From assembly GCF_000248075.1 (NCBI RefSeq), contig NZ_BAFB01000046.1, positions 1 through 40,722 of the forward strand: DNA of 40,722 nucleotides. Reading direction: 5' to 3'. The stretch comes from Gordonia otitidis NBRC 100426. Lineage in GTDB: Bacteria; Actinomycetota; Actinomycetes; Mycobacteriales; Mycobacteriaceae. The notes under the pieces were generated by a model that was not told where the DNA came from, did no database searches, and saw only the letters and a list, made by a program, of their open reading frames with translations. A program made the translations under genes and the position numbers. Each line of letters opens with the position of its first letter. Position 1 is the first letter of the stretch. Shown here piece by piece: positions 16,934 through 24,973 of the stretch.

Positions 16934-18097
16934 ATGGGTTACGGAAATCCCGATTTCCACGTTTTCGAGTTGCCGGAGGAGCACATCGCACTGCGCGAGG
17001 CCATCCGCGCCCTCTCCGAGAAGGAGATCGAGCCCTACGCCAAGGACGTCGACGAAAACGCGCGATTCCCGCAAGAAGCCCTCGATGCCCTCGTCGCGTC
17101 GGGTTTCAATGCCATCCACGTGCCCGAGGAGTACGACGGCCAGGGCGCTGATTCGATCGCCGCGTGCATCGTCATCGAAGAGGTCGCACGCGTCGATGCG
17201 TCGGCCTCGTTGATCCCGGCGGTCAACAAGCTCGGCACGATGGGGCTCATCCTCAACGGCTCCGAGGAGCTCAAGAAGCAGGTTCTGCCGTCGATCGCCG
17301 CCGGGGAGGCAATGGCGTCGTATGCGCTGTCCGAGCGCGAGGCGGGTTCCGACGCAGCGTCGATGAAGACGCGCGCCCGCAAGGAGGGCGACAACTGGGT
17401 CATCAACGGCACCAAGTGTTGGATCACCAACGGCGGCAAGTCCACCTGGTACACGGTGATGGCCGTGACCGACCCGGAAAAGGGTGCCAACGGCATCTCC
17501 GCGTTCATGGTGCACAAGGACGATCCGGGCTTCACCGTCGGTCCGTTGGAGAAGAAGCTCGGCATCAAGGGTTCGCCGACCGCTGAACTGTACTTCGAGG
17601 ACTGCACCATTCCGGCCGACCGGATCATCGGCGAGGAGGGCACCGGCTTCAAGACCGCGCTGCAGACCCTCGACCACACCCGCCCGACGATCGGTGCGCA
17701 GGCCGTCGGCATTGCCCAGGGCGCGCTCGACGCCGCGATCGCATATGTCAAGGAGCGCAAGCAGTTCGGCAAGCCGATCAGTTCGTTCCAGGGCGTCGAG
17801 TTCATGATCGCCGACATGGCGATGAACCTCGAGGCCGCACGTCTCATGGTCTACACCTCGGCCGCGCGTGCCGAGCGTGGCGAGAAGAACCTCGGCTTCA
17901 TCAGCTCGGCGTCGAAGTGTTTCGCCTCCGACGTCGCGATGCAGGTGACCACCGACGCCGTGCAGCTGTTCGGCGGCGCGGGCTACACGCGTGACTTCCC
18001 GGTCGAGCGCATGATGCGCGACGCCAAGATCACCCAGATCTACGAGGGAACGAACCAGATCCAGCGCGTCGTGATGAGCCGCGCACTGCTGCGCTGA
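16934..18097 (+). CDS. fadE25: Acyl-CoA dehydrogenase, FadE25 type
   Basis: This 387-residue protein has a good GAGGAG site before ATG 16934. It resembles M. tuberculosis FadE25 (Rv3274c) along its full length as I recall that sequence. Motifs include YALSEREAGSDAASM (FAD and substrate loop), WITNGGKSTWY, DHTRPTIGAQAVGIAQGALD, QLFGGAGYTRDFPVERMMRD and YEGTNQIQR, in which Glu371 is the expected catalytic base. The enzyme oxidises acyl-CoA to enoyl-CoA, passing electrons to ETF. Chain-length preference is not evident. It stands alone between gaps, with two candidate operator copies upstream and a very strong hairpin downstream. Confidence 0.95.
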   Translation: MGYGNPDFHVFELPEEHIALREAIRALSEKEIEPYAKDVDENARFPQEALDALVASGFNAIHVPEEYDGQGADSIAACIVIEEVARVDASASLIPAVNKLGTMGLILNGSEELKKQVLPSIAAGEAMASYALSEREAGSDAASMKTRARKEGDNWVINGTKCWITNGGKSTWYTVMAVTDPEKGANGISAFMVHKDDPGFTVGPLEKKLGIKGSPTAELYFEDCTIPADRIIGEEGTGFKTALQTLDHTRPTIGAQAVGIAQGALDAAIAYVKERKQFGKPISSFQGVEFMIADMAMNLEAARLMVYTSAARAERGEKNLGFISSASKCFASDVAMQVTTDAVQLFGGAGYTRDFPVERMMRDAKITQIYEGTNQIQRVVMSRALLR

Positions 18098-18126
18098 CGC
18101 CCGATCGCACGTAGGCACAACATAAT

Positions 18127-19173
18127 TCACGACGACGCCCCCGCTCGGATTGCGACCCGAGCGGGGGCGTCGTCGTCGCGAGGCAGGTGTGCTGACGTCA
18201 GCCGCGCGCGTGCCTCCTGCGGGGTGACCGTGGACTCCGTCAGCGGCGGCATGCCGCGGAAATGCTGTGCGTACACCGCGCGTGTCATCGGGAGCGAGCG
18301 AAGCGCCGTGAGTGTGATGTGTGGTCTGGCGGCAATCCGGATCGCCTGTTTCACCAGCGGCCGATAGACGACGTCGACGATGCTCGGCTGATCCATGTCA
18401 CCGAGTTCACGCATCCACCGTGGCAGGGTGGCGATGACGGCCGGCGCCGTGAGATTGCTCAGTACAGCGAACTGCGCATTGCTCTGCGACAACGGTGTTC
18501 GCAGAAGGTAGTGCATTCCGCGTCGGGCCCGCTCCGACGTGCATAGCCGTGGACGGACGGCCGCGAAGTAGTCGTGAATCCCGTCGCGGTCGGCCGGAAC
18601 GGCTGCGGGGTCAAAGGTCTGTAACTGCGCGGCCACAGCGCATTCGGCCCAGTATCGCCGCTCCTCGGTGGGCGTCAACGGCCCCGGTCCGTACATTTCG
18701 TAGCACTTGATTACCGAATGCCAGCCGGTCAGGTGAATCCACAGTTGTGAATCGGGATTGTTTGCGCTGTAACGTTTTCCGCTGATCGGTTCGATACCGG
18801 TTGCGTCTGCGTGAACTCGCGTCAGTAGATCCGACGCCTCGATCGCCGATCGCCCATCGGCGAGCGCCACTATCAGGAAGTACGACAGCGTGCTGTCCAG
18901 CCTGCCGCGCGGATCGGTGTAGATGCCCGCCCGATCGGCCACAGCCGCGGTGAGGAATGGGTCGAAATGCTCGAGTACCACCGACCGCTGGAAGGCGATC
19001 AGAGAGGTGGGCGACGACCAGACTCGCCACGTCGGGGAATCGGGTCCGAAGAACCCGTAGTTCTCACGACGACGAGCGGGGTCGAACGGCCAGCCGCTGT
19101 CGGTGAGTGTGCGCCGAGGCGGACGCCGAGCGCTCTCGGGTGAGGTGTCATGGATCGGTGCGGTGGCGGTCAC
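18127..19173 (-). CDS. MpaB-family oxygenase (DUF2236)
   Basis: The GTG 19173 start has GAGGAG just upstream and gives 348 residues. The sequence matches the ER/MpaB oxygenase family (DUF2236), whose members bind heme b and include latex-clearing proteins and the mycophenolic-acid enzyme MpaB. Recognisable parts are the N-terminal SPTWRVWSSPTSLIAFQRS region and the conserved IHLTGWHSVIKCYEMYGPG segment. His and Tyr residues there are candidates for heme or substrate contacts, but I cannot assign them surely. There is no signal peptide. It is divergent from a TetR gene with paired operator-like sites between them, so its substrate probably induces that regulator. Its stop codon lies in the foot of a strong hairpin. 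Confidence 0.85.
   Translation of the reverse strand: MTATAPIHDTSPESARRPPRRTLTDSGWPFDPARRRENYGFFGPDSPTWRVWSSPTSLIAFQRSVVLEHFDPFLTAAVADRAGIYTDPRGRLDSTLSYFLIVALADGRSAIEASDLLTRVHADATGIEPISGKRYSANNPDSQLWIHLTGWHSVIKCYEMYGPGPLTPTEERRYWAECAVAAQLQTFDPAAVPADRDGIHDYFAAVRPRLCTSERARRGMHYLLRTPLSQSNAQFAVLSNLTAPAVIATLPRWMRELGDMDQPSIVDVVYRPLVKQAIRIAARPHITLTALRSLPMTRAVYAQHFRGMPPLTESTVTPQEARARLTSAHLPRDDDAPARVAIRAGASS
18129..18176. terminator. Bidirectional terminator hairpin, perfect 20-bp stem
   Basis: Arms 18129-18148 and 18157-18176 are fully complementary around an 8-base loop. The core CGCCCCCGCTCGG pairs with CCGAGCGGGGGCG. It lies 31 bp after the fadE25 stop and within the last codons of the MpaB-like gene on the other strand, so it can serve both convergent genes. 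AT-rich sequence (CATAATT) follows it in the minus direction. Confidence 0.8.
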
Positions 19174-19232
19174 GGTGCTCCTCGTGTGTGGACGGTCGAC
19201 GGTCCGCCGTCGAGTGCAGACACCCCGAAATA

Positions 19233-19268
19233 TACATAGGTGTAGGAATAGAATCTACAGTTGTGTAG
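19233..19268. promoter_or_regulatory. Two TACA-N4-TGTA sites between the MpaB-like and TetR genes
   Basis: TACA-TAGG-TGTA (19233-19244) and CTACA-GTTG-TGTAG (19255-19268) have centres 23 bp apart in an AT-rich patch. TAGAAT (19249-19254) between them could be a -10 box for the TetR gene. The layout is typical of a TetR operator covering two divergent promoters. Binding is inferred. Confidence 0.55.
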
Positions 19269-19309
19269 GAAGATGTTAGACCGCGTTCGTCGCCAGATAC
19301 GGTGGACGA

Positions 19310-19933
19310 ATGAACGCTCCCGCTTCGTCGTCACGACGGCACCGGGCCGAGCACCTGGGGCCCGGGCGGCGTCGACCACAAATTCTCGACGCAGCGCTCG
19401 ACATCGCGGCCGCACAGGGTATCGCCGGCGTGACGATCGCGTCGGTTGCTGAGCGGCTCGACGTCACGCGTCCGGTCGTCTACTCGTGCTTCGCCAGTCG
19501 TGCAGACCTGGTCGACGCCTTGCTCCGGCGCGAGGAGCGATATCTCGACGCACGGCTTTCCGAAGCGGTGCACGAGCGCACGGTCAATGCGGGCGAGGAC
19601 GTCTTCGTTGAGGGCTTCAGTGCGATGCTGCACGTCGTCGTCGATCGTCCGCAGGCGTGGCGACTGGTGTTCGGTCATCCCGACCCGGTCGTGGCGGACC
19701 TCGCAGGTTCAGGCAGGGCCGCGATGGTCGCGAGATGTACACGCCTGCTCGGGCCCACGTTGTCGGCATGGGGGATCGACGACGCGCAGACCAAACTGCC
19801 TGCACTGGTGGAGTTGTGGGTATCTGCGGGGGAGGGGGCAGTGCGTACGCTGCTGGCCGACGACACCTGGACTCCGGAGTCGCTCGGCGGTGTCGTCGGC
19901 GCTGCCGTCTACCGAGCGTTGCGCGGAGCCTAA
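19310..19933 (+). CDS. TetR-family regulator, divergent from the MpaB-like gene
   Basis: This 207-residue protein has a basic N terminus, then a TetR DNA-binding domain at about 20-67 (PQILDAALDIAAAQGIAGVT, SVAERLDVTRPVVYSCFASR). The C-terminal part is helical and unassigned (TetR_C type). It starts at ATG 19310 with GGTGGACGA upstream. Divergence from a single oxygenase gene with shared operator-like sites makes that oxygenase the likely target. It is convergent with gabD across a 117-bp gap containing a short GAAGATCTTC palindrome. Confidence 0.87.
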   Translation: MNAPASSSRRHRAEHLGPGRRRPQILDAALDIAAAQGIAGVTIASVAERLDVTRPVVYSCFASRADLVDALLRREERYLDARLSEAVHERTVNAGEDVFVEGFSAMLHVVVDRPQAWRLVFGHPDPVVADLAGSGRAAMVARCTRLLGPTLSAWGIDDAQTKLPALVELWVSAGEGAVRTLLADDTWTPESLGGVVGAAVYRALRGA

Positions 19934-20050
19934 CCGGCGTAGGCGGGTTGGAACTGAAAGTTCGCGTGCTGTGTCTTCGCTGTGTCGAGGAAGATCTTCA
20001 TCCTCCGCGGCACAAAGATGCCGACGTCACGCACTGATGTGGAGGTGACC

Positions 20051-21520
20051 TCAGCTCAGCGCGACGTACTTGACGGTCAGGTACTCGTCGATGCCCTCGG
20101 AGCCACCCTCGCGTCCGATTCCCGATTGCTTCACACCGCCGAACGGCGCCGCGACGTCGGAGATCACGCCACGGTTGACCCCGACCATGCCGACGTCCAG
20201 CTTCGACGCGACACGGATACTGCGGTCGAGGTCGCGGGTGAAGAAGTAGCCGGCGAGCCCGTATTCGGTCGAGTTGGCGGCTGCGATCGCCTCGTCCTCG
20301 GACTCGAACGTACTGATCACCGCGACCGGTCCGAAGATCTCGTCGCGGGTGACCGGTGCGTACGCGTCGACCTGGTCGACGACCGTCGCCGGGTAGAAGT
20401 AGCCCTTGCCATCGGGTGCCTTGCCGCCGAGGCGGACCCGGCCTCCGTGAGCGACGGCGCTCTCCACTGCGGCAGCGACCTTGTCGCGTTGTGCCGCGGT
20501 GACGAGCGGTCCGAGCGTGACGCCCTCCTCGTTGCCGGGTCCGAGGCGCACCGCCGACATCTTCTCGATGAGCTTCTCGGTGAACTCGTCGGCGACGCCG
20601 GCCTGCACCAGGAAGCGGTTCGCCGCGGTGCAGGCTTCGCCACCGTTGCGCATCTTCGCCAGGAAGGCGCCCTCGACGGCCTTGTCGACATCCGCGTCGT
20701 CGAACACGAGGAACGGCGCATTTCCGCCGAGTTCCATGGACGTGCGCTGGACGCGTTCCGCGGCCTGGGCCATGAGGTTCCGACCCACGGGAGTCGACCC
20801 GGTGAAGCTGATCTTACGAATGCGGTCGTCGGTGATGATCGCCGACGCGACACCGCGCGCATCGGTGGTCGGCAGCACGGACAGCACGCCTGCAGGAAGT
20901 CCTGCCTCGGCGAAGATCTCGGCCAGGGCGAGCATCGTGAGCGGGGTCTCGTGCGCCGGTTTGACCAGCATCACGTTGCCCGCGGCGAGCGCCGGACCGA
21001 TCTTTCGTGTGCCCATGGCGAGTGGGAAATTCCACGGCGTGATCGCCAGTGACGGCCCGACCGGCCCGTGGCTCACCAGGATTCGGCCCGTCCCGCCGGG
21101 GGACTGGGTGCAGCGGCCGTCGATCCGGACGGCCTCCTCGGCGAACCAGCGCAGGAACTCGTTGCCGTACTTCGTTTCCGAGAGGCTGTCGGGCAGTGCT
21201 CGACCGAGCTCGAGTGTCATGAGCATCGCGAGGCTGTCGGCTCGATCGGCAACCAGTTCGAAAGCACGACGCAGGATTTCACCGCGCTCACGGGCCGGGG
21301 CGGCGGCCCATGAGTCGGCGACGGCGACGGCACGGTCGAGCGCGTGCACGGCATCGTCGACGCTCGCGTCGGCAACCGACACCAGCGATTCCTCGGTGGC
21401 CGGATTGATGACGTCGAATGTCTTGCCGCCCTTGGCCTCGACCTCCCGGCCGTCGATCCAGAGACCGGTGGGTACTCCGTCGAGCACGGCCTGTGGATCA
21501 AGCACCTCAGTGCTGGTCAT
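20051..21520 (-). CDS. gabD: NAD(P)+-dependent succinate-semialdehyde dehydrogenase type
   Basis: This 489-residue aldehyde dehydrogenase is intact: TPWNFPLAMGTRKIGPAL (coenzyme region), FTGSTPVGR, MELGGNAPF with general base Glu263, and GGEACTAANRF with nucleophile Cys297. The sequence type and the gabT neighbour point to succinate semialdehyde to succinate. Another omega-aldehyde made by the adjacent amine oxidase is also possible. ATG 21520 has AAGGGA seven bases before it and overlaps the end of the amine oxidase gene by 14 bases. It is last in the order gabT, amine oxidase, gabD. Confidence 0.92.
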   Translation of the reverse strand: MTSTEVLDPQAVLDGVPTGLWIDGREVEAKGGKTFDVINPATEESLVSVADASVDDAVHALDRAVAVADSWAAAPARERGEILRRAFELVADRADSLAMLMTLELGRALPDSLSETKYGNEFLRWFAEEAVRIDGRCTQSPGGTGRILVSHGPVGPSLAITPWNFPLAMGTRKIGPALAAGNVMLVKPAHETPLTMLALAEIFAEAGLPAGVLSVLPTTDARGVASAIITDDRIRKISFTGSTPVGRNLMAQAAERVQRTSMELGGNAPFLVFDDADVDKAVEGAFLAKMRNGGEACTAANRFLVQAGVADEFTEKLIEKMSAVRLGPGNEEGVTLGPLVTAAQRDKVAAAVESAVAHGGRVRLGGKAPDGKGYFYPATVVDQVDAYAPVTRDEIFGPVAVISTFESEDEAIAAANSTEYGLAGYFFTRDLDRSIRVASKLDVGMVGVNRGVISDVAAPFGGVKQSGIGREGGSEGIDEYLTVKYVALS

Positions 21521-23444
21521 GCGAATTCCCTTCGTGATGGCAGTGGGTCGGAGGCGAGGCCTCGACGTCGAGAGAGGGGTTGCGGTCGAAGAAGCCGAAC
21601 GGCTTGAGCCAGAACGACACCGTGTCGGCGGGCATCACCGGCCAGTCCTCCGGCCGCGTGATGTGATGAATGCCGAACGTGTACCACAGCACGACGTCGG
21701 TGTTCTCGATCGGTCGGTCGGCCTTGGTCCACACACCGAGACCGGTGTCGCGTTCGGACTGGTTGACGAATTCACCTGCGGGCCAGCGCTCGTCGGGATG
21801 ATTAGGTGTCACCCAGAGGGTATGACCCATGACGGTGGCGCGCTGGAAGATCGGCGACGCCGGGTCGAACATCGCGGGGAACGCTCCCGTGGGAACCAGC
21901 TTGTACGCCGGGTTCAGGCCGAGGGCCGTTGTCTTGTTGGGATTGGCGATCTTCCACGACTTCTGCGTCGCGAAGTTCGGATCCTGCATGCCTTCCGACT
22001 CGGTGCGCAGCGGGGTGTTCTGTTGCACCAGGCCGAGTCCGAGCGGATTGTCGGGACCCATCGGCTCGACGAGGGTCTCGCTGGCATACACGGTGTTGTC
22101 GCTGCCGTCGATGTCGAGATCCATCCGTGCGACCAGGAAGTGCTGGTGGAACGGTGCGTATGTCCGGTTGTCGATCGTGGTGCCGTGCGGATTCGACGTC
22201 ACGCCCTCCGGCATCGGTGTGGTCACCATGATGCCGGTGGCGCGCACCTCGCATTCGATGTTGCCGTCCTGGTAGAAACGCCAGTAGACCAGGTACTCGT
22301 AATTGGCAACGGTCACATGGAAACTCACCGTCAACCGACGCATACGACGGACCTCGGCGCCCGCGTCGTGATCAACGTGCTTCCACAGGACCGCGTTGTC
22401 TTCCTCGTGGATGCAGATCGCGTTGGTGATGGTGTACGGCTCGCCCGCGCTGTTGTGCAGCGTGGCGTCGAGGTATCGGATCTCGCCGAGGCAATCGCAG
22501 CCGAGCTCCAGCGACGTCGTCATGAAGCCGAGACCCCACTCTCCGATGTCGAAAGCCGTTCGGCGGTAATGGTCTTCGCTGGGATCGCGATAGGGGACCA
22601 CCATCTCCGCGAAGGACAGACGGTGAGCGATCTTGCGGACGTTGCCGCCGTCGTCGTAGGTGACGGTGTGTAGCGTCATGCCTTCGCGATAGTTGAATCC
22701 CACACGCAGAGACCACTTCTGCCACGTCAACTGGTTTCCGTCGAGCGTGAACGACGGGCCGTCGGGCTGAGTGATCTCCAGCGGCTTGAGCTCGGGCCGG
22801 TTGAACGTGTCGCGGATACGCTGCGGGATGTGCCGTGGCACGTACTCACCCATCACCGTCGGCTGGTCGAAGCCGCCGGTGTCCTCGATCCGCAGCAGCT
22901 CCATCGTGTTCACGTCGATCACGCAGTGCAGACCCGACACGGGATTCGCGTACGGGTTGGAACCCTCGCTGTTGCGAATCCACGTGTCCGACCAACCGAG
23001 ACGTCGACCCTTGTACTCCTCGGGGATCACCGCGCCGCCGTAGGTCCACGTGTCCATGAAAACCGAGTCCATATCGGTGATCCCACGCTTGGCCAGCGCC
23101 GCTTGGACGTCGGGATGGGCGCGCAGTACGCGGTCGCACTCCTCGAACTCGTCGACGGTGAAATTCGCCTGGACGTCGGGGATCAGGTCGAACGAGTCGA
23201 CGCTGCCGCCGGAGATCGACACGAATGCCTTGTATGTCGTGTTCTCTCCGCTGTTGAAGCAGACGACCACGGCTCGACGCGGCGGTGGTGTGCCGTCGGT
23301 GTCGTAGGCGGCGAGTTCGCTCTTGGTCGGTTCGGCGAGTTCGATCGACGCGTAACGCCAACCGTCGCCGACGCCCTGCTCAGAGCCGAGTATCGCGGTG
23401 ACGGTGCGGAATTCTTCGGCACTGAGTGGATCGAGCGGATGCAT
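21507..23444 (-). CDS. Copper/topaquinone primary-amine oxidase
   Basis: This 645-residue enzyme converts a primary amine, O2 and water to aldehyde, ammonia and H2O2. Key residues are all visible: TPQ precursor Tyr382 in VANYEYLVYW, catalytic base Asp299 in FDIGEWGLG, copper ligands His433 and His435 in FHQHFLVARMDLD, and a C-terminal His in GIHHITRPEDWP. Numbering nearly matches the Arthrobacter globiformis enzyme as I recall it. AAGGAG lies eight bases before ATG 23444. The last 15 residues carry five histidines (THCHHEGNSHDQH), and part of this tail is encoded within the overlap with gabD. Tyramine, phenethylamine or putrescine-like amines are plausible substrates; none is proven. Confidence 0.95.
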   Translation of the reverse strand: MHPLDPLSAEEFRTVTAILGSEQGVGDGWRYASIELAEPTKSELAAYDTDGTPPPRRAVVVCFNSGENTTYKAFVSISGGSVDSFDLIPDVQANFTVDEFEECDRVLRAHPDVQAALAKRGITDMDSVFMDTWTYGGAVIPEEYKGRRLGWSDTWIRNSEGSNPYANPVSGLHCVIDVNTMELLRIEDTGGFDQPTVMGEYVPRHIPQRIRDTFNRPELKPLEITQPDGPSFTLDGNQLTWQKWSLRVGFNYREGMTLHTVTYDDGGNVRKIAHRLSFAEMVVPYRDPSEDHYRRTAFDIGEWGLGFMTTSLELGCDCLGEIRYLDATLHNSAGEPYTITNAICIHEEDNAVLWKHVDHDAGAEVRRMRRLTVSFHVTVANYEYLVYWRFYQDGNIECEVRATGIMVTTPMPEGVTSNPHGTTIDNRTYAPFHQHFLVARMDLDIDGSDNTVYASETLVEPMGPDNPLGLGLVQQNTPLRTESEGMQDPNFATQKSWKIANPNKTTALGLNPAYKLVPTGAFPAMFDPASPIFQRATVMGHTLWVTPNHPDERWPAGEFVNQSERDTGLGVWTKADRPIENTDVVLWYTFGIHHITRPEDWPVMPADTVSFWLKPFGFFDRNPSLDVEASPPTHCHHEGNSHDQH

Positions 23445-23489
23445 GGCAGAGCTCCTTAACGTTCGGGCGACAACCGGTGGGCACAGCGT

Positions 23490-24869
23490 TCAGGCGTTGT
23501 CCTTGATGGCCTGGCACAGCACCGCCAGGCCATCGCGCAGCAGATCGTCGCCGATGACCAGCGGTGGCAACAGGCGTAGCACGTTGCCGTACGTGCCGCA
23601 GGTCAACGCGACCACTCCCTGCGCGAGTGCGGCCTTCGCGGCAGCGGCCGTGAGGTCGGGGTTGGGTTCGCGGGTCGCCGTGCCGTCCTCGGCCGGTGTG
23701 ACCAGTTCGACCGCGATCATCGCGCCGCGGCCACGGATGTCGCCGATCACCGGAAGCCCCGCCCCGGCGAGTTCGTCCGCGGTCGCTGTGAGGGTTTCGG
23801 TGATGATCGTCTCGATGTGCCGCGCACGGCCGCACAGATCCAGCGATTCCATCTGCTCGATGGCTGCCAGCGCCGCAGCGCAGGCCACCGGGTTTCCGCC
23901 GTAGGTTCCGCCGAGACCGCCGCCGTGGACGGTGTCCATGATGTCGGCGCGTCCGGTGACCGCCGACAGCGGCATACCGCCGGCGATGCCCTTGGCCATG
24001 GTGATGAGGTCGGGTTCGACGCCCTCCTGCTCACACGCGAACCACGTTCCGGTGCGGGCGAATCCGGCCTGCACCTCGTCGGCGATGAACAGCACGCGGT
24101 GCGCGGTGCACCATTCGGCCAGCGTCGACAGGAATCCCGGTGCGGGAACGATGAATCCGCCCTCACCCTGGATGGGCTCGATGACGATTGCCGCAGTGGT
24201 CTCCGCGCCGACCTGCTTCTCGATCATCGAGATCGCGCGCTTGGCCGCGGCGACGCCGTCGCTGCCGAGTTCGTCGCGGTACGGGTAGCTCATCGGCATC
24301 CGGTACACCTCGGGCGCGAACGGACCGAAGTTACGCTTGTAGGGCATGCTCTTCGCCGTCATGGCCATGGTGAGGTTGGTGCGGCCGTGATAGGCGTGGT
24401 CGAAGGTGACCACGGCGTTGCGTCGCGTCGACAGTCGCGCGATCTTGACCGCGTTCTCGACGGCCTCGGCGCCCGAATTGAACAGCACGGTGCGCTTGTC
24501 GAAGTCGCCGGGCGTGATCTCGTTGAGCTTCTCGGCGACGGCGACGTAGCCCTCGTACGGCGTCACCATGAAGCAGGTGTGCGTGAAGTGCGCAGCCTGC
24601 TCGGCTACCGCGGCGGCGACGGCGGAGTTGCTCGCGCCGACCGACGTGACGGCGATGCCTGAGCCGAGGTCGATGAGCGAGTTGCCGTCGACGTCGACGA
24701 TCACGCCGCCGTCGGCGTCGGTCGCGAACACGGGGACAGTTGACCCGACGCCCGCGGCGACGGCGGCCAGACGACGCGCCCCGATTTCCATCGAGCGCGG
24801 GCCGGGGAGTTCGGTCACCAGCTTCCGCTCCTGGGGCAGCCGGTAGGTGATGTCGGTTGCTGTGGTCAT
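23490..24869 (-). CDS. gabT: 4-aminobutyrate transaminase-like class III aminotransferase
   Basis: This 459-residue PLP enzyme contains FNSGAEAVENAVKIAR (phosphate and substrate region), EPIQGEGGF, FIADEVQAGFARTG with the PLP-binding Asp, and the Schiff-base Lys293 in TMAKGIAGGMPL. The family moves an omega-amino group to 2-oxoglutarate, giving a semialdehyde such as succinate semialdehyde, which the downstream gabD product would oxidise. ATG 24869 is chosen; the GTG two codons before it is possible, and ribosome sites are weak. It is first in the minus-strand unit, 45 bp before the amine oxidase gene, and divergent from the PucR-type regulator gene. Confidence 0.9.
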   Translation of the reverse strand: MTTATDITYRLPQERKLVTELPGPRSMEIGARRLAAVAAGVGSTVPVFATDADGGVIVDVDGNSLIDLGSGIAVTSVGASNSAVAAAVAEQAAHFTHTCFMVTPYEGYVAVAEKLNEITPGDFDKRTVLFNSGAEAVENAVKIARLSTRRNAVVTFDHAYHGRTNLTMAMTAKSMPYKRNFGPFAPEVYRMPMSYPYRDELGSDGVAAAKRAISMIEKQVGAETTAAIVIEPIQGEGGFIVPAPGFLSTLAEWCTAHRVLFIADEVQAGFARTGTWFACEQEGVEPDLITMAKGIAGGMPLSAVTGRADIMDTVHGGGLGGTYGGNPVACAAALAAIEQMESLDLCGRARHIETIITETLTATADELAGAGLPVIGDIRGRGAMIAVELVTPAEDGTATREPNPDLTAAAAKAALAQGVVALTCGTYGNVLRLLPPLVIGDDLLRDGLAVLCQAIKDNA

Positions 24870-24910
24870 GGACACCAGTGTTCGCCTGCGACGCCTACCT
24901 GCGGACCTGA

Positions 24911-24952
24911 CAAGTTGTCCACCGGGTGGTCTCTTTGCTGCCAAGATGTCCA
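24911..24952. promoter_or_regulatory. Direct repeat in the gabT-pucR divergent promoter
   Basis: CAAGTTGTCCA (24911-24921) and CAAGATGTCCA (24942-24952) are 31 bp apart, about three helical turns, so a protein could bind both on one face. They lie between the divergent starts and are the best candidate operator for the PucR-type regulator. This is inferred from position and spacing. Confidence 0.5.
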
Positions 24953-24973
24953 GTGCACGGTTACGGTGGTGTG

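Noticed and set aside
20001..20048. Possible small gene or terminator between the TetR and gabD genes
   Set aside because: Only a short GAAGATCTTC palindrome flanked by GAGGA/TCCTC remains. There is no T-tract and no coding signal, so it was not listed as a feature.
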